In this document: piece after piece, positions 58,992 to 64,000 of the stretch | Position numbering within the stretch: position 1 is the stretch's first letter | Layout: each line of letters starts with the position of its first letter | Assembly (NCBI RefSeq): GCF_000197735.1 | Contig: NC_014550.1 | Location: forward strand, 434,001 to 498,000 | Direction of reading: 5' to 3' | DNA from: Glutamicibacter arilaitensis Re117 | GTDB taxonomy: Bacteria; Actinomycetota; Actinomycetes; Actinomycetales; Micrococcaceae | Length of the DNA stretch: 64,000 nucleotides | The notes under the pieces: generated by a model | Seen by the model: only the letters and a program-made list of their open reading frames with translations | Databases searched by the model: none | What the model was told of the DNA's origin: nothing | Program-made: the position numbers and the translations under genes

Positions 58992-60173
58992 ATGAAAAGC
59001 GAACGCGATTTTCCCGCGCTTGTGGCCCCCGGGCCGCCACTGAGCGAGGAACGGGTTGCACGAGCTGCACGCCAACTCTCGCTGCCCGGATTCGACCAGG
59101 CCGCGCAGCGCCGGCTGGCCGCCGCCCGGGTGCTGGTCATCGGCGCGGGCGGACTAGGCAGCGCCAGCGTCCCGTATCTGGTCGGGGCAGGGGTAGGCAC
59201 CATCGGCATCGTGGATGATGATCTGGTGGAGCTATCCAACCTGCACCGCCAGGTCACGCATACCACCGCAAATATCGGCTTGGCCAAGACCGCTTCCTTG
59301 GCGCAGGCCGCCACGGCGCTGGATCCCAACGTGAAGATCATCGAGCACAATCTGCGACTGGATTCATCGAACGCGCTGGAGATCTTTGCGAATTATGACC
59401 TCGTCATCGATGGCAGCGACAACTTCCCGACCCGATACCTGTCCAATGACGCCGCGCAGCTTTCGGGCATCCCGCTGATCTGGGGATCGATCCTGCAGCA
59501 TCATGGACAAGTTTCCGTGGCCTGGCATGAGCACGGCCCGGGTTACCGCGACCTGTTTCCGGTCCCGCCTGCCCCGGGCACCGTGCCGGATTGCGCGGCC
59601 GGGGGAGTGCTTCCCGGATTGTGCGGAACTGTCGGTTCGCTGCTGGCTACTGAAGCCTTGAAGCTGATCGCCGGAATCGGCACCCCGCTGGTGGGCAAGG
59701 TACTGATCTATGATGCGCTGGCCGCCAGCACCCGCACCCTGGAATACTCGCGCGACCCGCAAGCACCGGAAATCAGTGAACTGATCGATTACGTGCTCTT
59801 CTGCTCGGGAACACTGCCTGAGGCTGAGGGGATTGATGCCGAGTCGCTCGCCGAATTGCTGGCCGGAACTGACGCACCAGTCTTGTTGGATGTGCGCAAT
59901 GATGACGAACACGCACAACAGCACATCACCGGTTCCTTGCACCTTCCACTGCCTGAATTGGAGGCCGCCATCGAATCCGGTACCGAGCTGGAACAGATCC
60001 CCGCACAGGTGACGGTCTACTGCGCCCGTGGTCCGCGTTCACAACGCGCAGCCTCCTTGCTCGCCAGTCGAGGCATTAAAACCAACTATCTTGAAGGCGG
60101 GCTTCCCGCATTGGCCGCAGTGGAACCGCAGCTACTGGCCAAACCCGCAACAACCGAAGGAAACCGCTCATGA
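58992..60173 (+). CDS. moeB: MoeB/ThiF-type adenylyltransferase with C-terminal rhodanese domain
   Basis: A 393-residue fusion. The E1-like domain has VLVIGAGGLGSASVPYLVGAGVGTIGIVDDD and LSNLHRQVTH, with DCAAGGVLPGLCGTVGSLLATEALKLI near residue 205. The rhodanese domain (about 290-385) contains VLLDVRNDDEHAQQHITGSLHLP and the active Cys in VYCARGPRSQRAA. It adenylates MoaD and may hand over sulfur from the rhodanese domain. Its stop overlaps moaE (ATGA). No zinc-binding CxxC pair of ThiF was seen. Confidence 0.92.
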   Translation: MKSERDFPALVAPGPPLSEERVARAARQLSLPGFDQAAQRRLAAARVLVIGAGGLGSASVPYLVGAGVGTIGIVDDDLVELSNLHRQVTHTTANIGLAKTASLAQAATALDPNVKIIEHNLRLDSSNALEIFANYDLVIDGSDNFPTRYLSNDAAQLSGIPLIWGSILQHHGQVSVAWHEHGPGYRDLFPVPPAPGTVPDCAAGGVLPGLCGTVGSLLATEALKLIAGIGTPLVGKVLIYDALAASTRTLEYSRDPQAPEISELIDYVLFCSGTLPEAEGIDAESLAELLAGTDAPVLLDVRNDDEHAQQHITGSLHLPLPELEAAIESGTELEQIPAQVTVYCARGPRSQRAASLLASRGIKTNYLEGGLPALAAVEPQLLAKPATTEGNRS

Positions 60174-60577
60174 GCTACGCGCTGATCACCGAAGAACCTA
60201 TCGATGAGGCCGCAGTCCGCGCTGCCGTGCAGTCCGACACTGCCGGCGCGCTGGTGATGTTCCACGGAATTATTCGTAATCACGATGGTGGCCAGTCGGT
60301 GAATTCCCTGGACTACTCGCATCACCCGCAAGCGCAGGAATTCCTGGAGAAGATCATCGCCGAGGAGGAAGAGCGCACCGGCCTGAAGGTCTCGGCTGTG
60401 CACCGCGTAGGTCCGCTGAAGATTGGTGATGCCGCGTTGGTGGCTGCCTCTGCAGCCGCGCACCGCAAAGAAGCCTTCGAAGCCATTGAGAACCTAGTGG
60501 AACGCATCAAGGCCGAGGTCCCGATCTGGAAGAAGCAGCACTTCACTTCCGGCAGCTCCGAATGGGTTGGGCTTTAG
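60170..60577 (+). CDS. moaE: molybdopterin synthase catalytic subunit MoaE
   Basis: A 135-residue subunit that, with MoaD, makes molybdopterin. ALVMFHGIIRNHDGGQSVNSLDYSHHPQAQEFLEKI, VSAVHRVGPLKIGDAALVAAS and VPIWKKQHFTSGSSEWVGL are the conserved blocks; the two lysines in IWKKQ fit the active site. Coupled to moeB by a four-base overlap. Confidence 0.95.
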   Translation: MSYALITEEPIDEAAVRAAVQSDTAGALVMFHGIIRNHDGGQSVNSLDYSHHPQAQEFLEKIIAEEEERTGLKVSAVHRVGPLKIGDAALVAASAAAHRKEAFEAIENLVERIKAEVPIWKKQHFTSGSSEWVGL

Positions 60578-60625
60578 ACCCGGTATTGCCTAAATTATGC
60601 AACTAGTGCAAGGCGGGACTTTTCA

Positions 60626-61042
60626 GTGACTGACTATCGTCTTGGCATAGGGAGCAAGACCGACTACAGGGAAGTCATTCCGAGAGAAATTCCTCGCAAT
60701 GAATTCCTGGTATCCAGGCTTCGACAAGAATGTTTGCCGCTTCCGGACACGGATACGGCGATCTTGGCGATGCAACGCACACTGGGACAGCCGACGCAGA
60801 AGACTCTATCCAAACAGGACATACGCAAGCTCACTGTTGGCTACCTCCTTGCCTTCCGTGATGTTGAGCTGGCACGGGCCAGCCAGAACGCAGCAATATC
60901 GAATGTTGCCAGCGCGCTCCTCGCCCTCCACTATGAGTCGACAATAGGGAAGTCAGTAGACGACGTCTTGTTAGCGATTCATGCTTATTTTTGGCTCGGC
61001 AACATCACCGCAGAAGCCTTGCTGGAATCTTTGGAGCATTAG
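60626..61042 (+). CDS. hypothetical protein
   Basis: A 138-residue soluble protein starting at GTG 60626, 48 bases after moaE. It is predicted helical and contains LTVGYLLAFRDVELARASQNAAISNVASALLALHY; no domain was recognised. The base composition is slightly more AT-rich than neighbouring genes (for example GTGACTGACTATCGTCTTGG), so it could be a later arrival. No evidence links it to molybdenum. Confidence 0.6.
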   Translation: MTDYRLGIGSKTDYREVIPREIPRNEFLVSRLRQECLPLPDTDTAILAMQRTLGQPTQKTLSKQDIRKLTVGYLLAFRDVELARASQNAAISNVASALLALHYESTIGKSVDDVLLAIHAYFWLGNITAEALLESLEH

Positions 61043-61174
61043 TTCTGTTTCGGACTCGACGCCCGTTTATCTCGCACTGACCGCTGACTGCATCGACGCG
61101 CTGTCGGCGAAGGTCGAGAATGGCGGGATGGGGATCACTTTGAGCAATTACTAGGTCCAGTAGCGAGTCTATTC

Positions 61175-62131
61175 CTAGCTGGGGTTCTGATAGGCAAGAT
61201 TGGACGACCAAGAATCGAGCAGCGCGCTTAGTTCCTGCGGTTGCACATCGCTGATTCTTGCCTCACTCATCGCCAGCCCGAACGCAGCCCAGCGCAGATC
61301 CATATTCTCGGTGCGCACAAGGCAGCTGTTCGCGTCGATCTGCTTGATCTGGAACCATCGGCCGATGAGTGGCTCCAGCTTTTCGGAGCTTGCGTGAATC
61401 CGAGCGCTCATCTCTTGTTGACCGCTGCCGCGCAAGGCTGCACGGACAAACCCCGCGGCATCTCCACCTGGCACTGGACGGGGAGTGAACCGCAATGCTC
61501 TTGGCGAAGGGTTCTGTGCGCGGTCCACGCGGAAACTGCGCCAGTCATCGCGGTCCAGATCAAAAGCCACCAGATAGTAGCGGTTTCCCACGTTCACTAG
61601 CTGGAGTGGTTCTACGCGGCGCGAGGTTGCGGCGCCCTTGGCATCCTTGTATTCGAAGGCGATTCGTTCATGATCGCGGCAGGCCTGGGCCAAAGCCACC
61701 AGTACCGTTGGATCCACTGGATCAGCTGTACAGGACTGGGAATTGAGCGGGACAGTGCTCGCGGTCAACGCCTGGGCCCGCTTCCGGAGCCTGGCCGGAA
61801 GCACTGGAACCACTTTTCCCATGGCCCGCAGCGCTGCCTCGGCCAGAGCGGAGGACCCGCCGTGCACGGTGGACTGCAATGCGACCACCAGCGCCACGGC
61901 CTCCTCGTCGTCGAGTACTAGTGGAGGCAGAGCAGTGCCCGAGGCGAGCTGGTAACCACCACCTACTCCGCGATCGGCCTGCACCGGGTAGCCCAAGTCG
62001 CGCAGCCGGTCGATATCCCGGCGAACGGTGCGCAGGCTGACATCAAGACGCTGGGCGAGCTCGTCTCCGGACCAATAGCGATGGGTCTGCAACAGCGAGA
62101 GCAAGCGCAAGAATCTGGTGCTGGTACTCAT
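61175..62131 (-). CDS. YafY-type HTH/WYL-domain transcriptional regulator
   Basis: A 318-residue regulator. The N-terminal HTH_11 is FLRLLSLLQTHRYWSGDELAQRLDVSLRTVRRDIDRLRDLGYPVQADRGVGGGYQL. The WYL region contains ERIAFEYKDAKGAATSRRVEPLQLVNVGNRYYLVAFDLDRDDWRSFRVDRA, and a C-terminal WCX-like extension follows. It is divergent from the DinB gene 104 bases away and may regulate it (inference). Confidence 0.9.
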   Translation of the reverse strand: MSTSTRFLRLLSLLQTHRYWSGDELAQRLDVSLRTVRRDIDRLRDLGYPVQADRGVGGGYQLASGTALPPLVLDDEEAVALVVALQSTVHGGSSALAEAALRAMGKVVPVLPARLRKRAQALTASTVPLNSQSCTADPVDPTVLVALAQACRDHERIAFEYKDAKGAATSRRVEPLQLVNVGNRYYLVAFDLDRDDWRSFRVDRAQNPSPRALRFTPRPVPGGDAAGFVRAALRGSGQQEMSARIHASSEKLEPLIGRWFQIKQIDANSCLVRTENMDLRWAAFGLAMSEARISDVQPQELSALLDSWSSNLAYQNPS

Positions 62132-62235
62132 GCAGCAAGTCTGCCTTGATTTAGGACAAAAACTGGCACTTTTCAGTTCTATTCTGTTTATTACCAGCTG
62201 GAAATACCGGCCTCAGCTTATGCCAGGAGGCAATC

Positions 62236-62784
62236 ATGAGCACCATGGCCATCACCAACACCGCCACCCTGAGCGGGGAACGCGCCGACCTGTTCCAGGC
62301 TCTGGCCAACGCGAGGCATTTTTTGCGCTTCACTGCCCAGGGGCTGAATGATGAGCAGGCCTCAAAGCGCACTACTGCCAGCGAGCTGACCCTTGGCGGG
62401 TTGATCAAGCACGTGACCGGCGTGGAAGAGCAGTGGCAGGAATTCATCGTCAAAGGTCGTGCGGCCATGGCCTGGGATGGAGCGGATTTCAGCCAGATGC
62501 CGCCGGAGGCGATCGAAGCCTTCCACAACGAATTCCGCATGCAGCCCGGCGAAACCTTGGAAGCGCTGTTGGAAAGCTACACGCAGGTTGCCGACCGCAC
62601 CGACGCACTGTTGGCCAAGGTGGACCTGGACACCGTGCATGAGCTGCCTTCAGCTCCGTGGTTCGTCGACACGCACTGGTCCGTGCGGCGCACCTTGCTG
62701 CACATCATTTCCGAAACCACCCAGCACTCAGGACATGCGGACATCATCCGCGAATCCCTAGACGGACAGAAATCGATGGGCTAG
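62236..62784 (+). CDS. DinB-family (DUF664) protein
   Basis: A 182-residue four-helix-bundle protein of the DinB/YfiT type: LSGERADLFQALANARHFLRFTAQGLNDEQASKRTTASELTLGGLIKHVTGVEEQWQEF and the C-terminal SVRRTLLHIISETTQHSGHADIIRE. The three His of the typical metal site fit KHVTG, and HIISE/TQHSGHAD. GGAGG is five bases before the ATG. Some relatives are mycothiol-dependent transferases; that activity is plausible in an actinobacterium but not proven. It overlaps moaA by four bases at convergent ends. Confidence 0.85.
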   Translation: MSTMAITNTATLSGERADLFQALANARHFLRFTAQGLNDEQASKRTTASELTLGGLIKHVTGVEEQWQEFIVKGRAAMAWDGADFSQMPPEAIEAFHNEFRMQPGETLEALLESYTQVADRTDALLAKVDLDTVHELPSAPWFVDTHWSVRRTLLHIISETTQHSGHADIIRESLDGQKSMG

Positions 62785-63821
62785 CCGCCGATATAGGACA
62801 TTTCGATGCGTTTGCGATTGCCCGGGGTCAGCGCTGCGCGCAGCTCCGAGTAATTGTCATCGCGCTTGCGCCAGTGGCCGGTCAACGCCTTCGCCAAGTC
62901 CTCATCGCTGATTCCGTCACGCATCAGCTGGCGCAGGTCATAGCCCGAACCGGCAAACAGGCAGGTGTAGAGCTGGCCTTCGGCCGAGACGCGAGCGCGT
63001 GAGCAGTTGCCGCAGAAGGCATTGGTGACACTGGAAATCACGCCGATCTCCCCGGCCCCGTCCTTGTAGCGCCAGCGGTTGGCGGTCTCGCCCGGTTCGG
63101 TCTTGGTGACTGGTTCCAGCGCCCATCGTTCGTTGATCATGGAGACCACTTCAGCAGATGGGAGCACTTCATCCAGCTTCCAGCCATTGGTGGTGCCGAC
63201 GTCCATGAATTCAATGAAGCGCAGGATGTTCCCGGTGCCGCGGAAATGCTCGGCCAGCGAAAGGATCTCGCTGTCATTGACCCCGCGCTTGATCACGGTG
63301 TTGATCTTCACCGGTCCCAGGCCGACCTCGCGGGCCACCTGGATGGCTTCCAAGACCTTGGAGACAGGGAAATTCACGTCATTGATGGCTTTGAACTTTT
63401 CATCATCCAGCGAGTCCAGCGAGATGGTGACGCGGTTCAGGCCGGCTTCTTTGAGGGCAGGTGCGAGCACTGGCAACGCCGAGCCGTTGGTGGTCATTGC
63501 CAGGTCAATGCGTTTGCCTTCGGGCGTGCGCAGGTTGGAGAGCATTGCCACCAGATCCACGATGCCGCGGCGCAGCAATGGTTCGCCACCGGTCAGGCGC
63601 AGCTTGGTCACGCCAAGAGAAACCGAAATGCGAGCCAGACGCTCAATCTCTTCGAAACTCAGCAGCTCCGAGCGCTCGCGGAATTGGAAGTCACGGCCGA
63701 AAATTTCCTTGGGCATGCAGTACACGCACCGGAAATTGCAGCGGTCCGTGACCGAAATCCGCAAGTCATGCAGGGGCCGAGAACGGGCATCCAGTATTTC
63801 CCCTGCCAATGGAGCTTTCAT
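62781..63821 (-). CDS. moaA: GTP 3',8-cyclase MoaA
   Basis: A 346-residue radical SAM enzyme that begins molybdenum cofactor synthesis. The N-terminal cluster motif is DRCNFRCVYCMP (CxxxCxxC); the C-terminal cluster is in CGNCSRARVSAEGQLYTCLF, and it ends with the catalytic Gly-Gly (SYIGG). GGEPLLRRGIVDLV is the SAM-binding block. ATG 63821 (MKAPLAGEILDARSRPLHDLRIS) is preferred; 19 further codons are open. Confidence 0.95.
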   Translation of the reverse strand: MKAPLAGEILDARSRPLHDLRISVTDRCNFRCVYCMPKEIFGRDFQFRERSELLSFEEIERLARISVSLGVTKLRLTGGEPLLRRGIVDLVAMLSNLRTPEGKRIDLAMTTNGSALPVLAPALKEAGLNRVTISLDSLDDEKFKAINDVNFPVSKVLEAIQVAREVGLGPVKINTVIKRGVNDSEILSLAEHFRGTGNILRFIEFMDVGTTNGWKLDEVLPSAEVVSMINERWALEPVTKTEPGETANRWRYKDGAGEIGVISSVTNAFCGNCSRARVSAEGQLYTCLFAGSGYDLRQLMRDGISDEDLAKALTGHWRKRDDNYSELRAALTPGNRKRIEMSYIGG

Positions 63822-63847
63822 GCTTCCCAGCTTAACCCGGTTGGGTC

Positions 63848-63857
63848 CTAGGCGATA
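63848..63857. promoter_or_regulatory. CTAGGCGATA motif upstream of moaA, shared with moaD/moeB
   Basis: Ten bases identical to 58973-58982; the next five differ by one base (RGGAG). It lies 27-36 bases before the moaA start. Confidence 0.45.
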
Positions 63858-63953
63858 GGGAGTCGTCTGAAAGCGCAAATCAGTGCGTAAAATAAGCCGG
63901 TAGACCTCAGCGCGGTTGTAGCATGGGCTTAAAGCACAATTTCTGGAGAATTC

Positions 63954-64000
63954 ATGCGCGTACGTTGGCCGCTGGCCCTTCGCTGCACGGTGCTAGCCGC
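63954..64000 (+). CDS. exported protein, N-terminal start only
   Basis: From ATG 63954 the frame reads MRVRWPLALRCTVLA to the window edge. GGAG at 63945-63948 is the ribosome-binding site. The basic start followed by a hydrophobic run with Cys is signal-peptide-like. Next to moaA in the same cluster, a molybdate-binding ModA protein would be a reasonable guess, but only 15 residues are visible. Confidence 0.5.
   Translation, partial: MRVRWPLALRCTVLA

Noticed and set aside
63822..63953. Molybdenum cofactor riboswitch near moaA or the last gene
   Set aside because: The leaders are short and no conserved stem arrangement is visible.

Overview
The window looks like a chromosomal segment of a high-GC actinobacterium of the family Micrococcaceae (Arthrobacter/Glutamicibacter type). 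This rests on the actinobacterial style of the Lhr-Nei2 pair, the DUF6318 lipoprotein, the beta-ketoadipate (pca) cluster and the molybdenum cofactor cluster, and on frequent GTG starts and overlapping genes. The assignment is inference from gene content; no rRNA or tRNA gene was found to anchor it.

Region 1 (1 to about 21.2 kb) is accessory DNA, probably one end of an integrative/conjugative island. It opens with an iron-related block: the start of an MFS transporter, a siderophore-interacting flavoprotein and, divergently, an unusual regulator made of two AraC units in tandem. A DNA-transfer block follows: an orphan C5 cytosine methyltransferase, a divergent MobF relaxase-helicase whose ribosome-binding site lies in a perfect hairpin, a DprA-like protein, a small membrane protein and a tiny zinc-ribbon protein. 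An AraC-type regulator gene was then split by an IS3-family element. That IS was itself interrupted by a minimal Tn554-type transposon (TnpA, TnpB, TnpC) inserted between two catalytic residues of the IS transposase. Last comes a resistance-type cargo: an ABC-2 transporter operon divergent from a NarL-type two-component system, with two matching direct boxes between them. The combination resembles the siderophore-uptake islands (RUSTI) that I recall being described in cheese-rind actinobacteria; this is memory, not verified here.

Region 2 (about 21.2 to 38.5 kb) is backbone: small regulator/membrane-protein operons, an RluA pseudouridine synthase, a PhzF-family isomerase, the DNA-repair pair Nei2 and Lhr, RlmH, a PAP2 phosphatase, a 2-hydroxyacid dehydrogenase, a secreted metallophosphoesterase, a thioesterase, and an XRE regulator interrupted by one in-frame TAG. 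A 40-bp exact tandem repeat lies just beyond.

Region 3 (38.5 to 51.7 kb) is an aromatic catabolism cluster: BenE-type transporter, aspartate dehydrogenase-like protein, then pobA-pcaHG-pcaBDC on the minus strand, and pcaFIJ-pcaR on the plus strand, with an IclR regulator behind pobA. Together they convert 4-hydroxybenzoate through protocatechuate and beta-ketoadipate to succinyl-CoA and acetyl-CoA.

Region 4 (51.7 to 64 kb) holds a secreted lipase, an esterase, a MarR-controlled membrane protein with a perfect 11-bp-arm operator, and the molybdenum cofactor genes (mog/moaB, moaC, moeA, moaD, divergent moeB-moaE, then moaA), interspersed with a WYL regulator and a DinB-family protein. The window ends at the start of a further exported protein gene.
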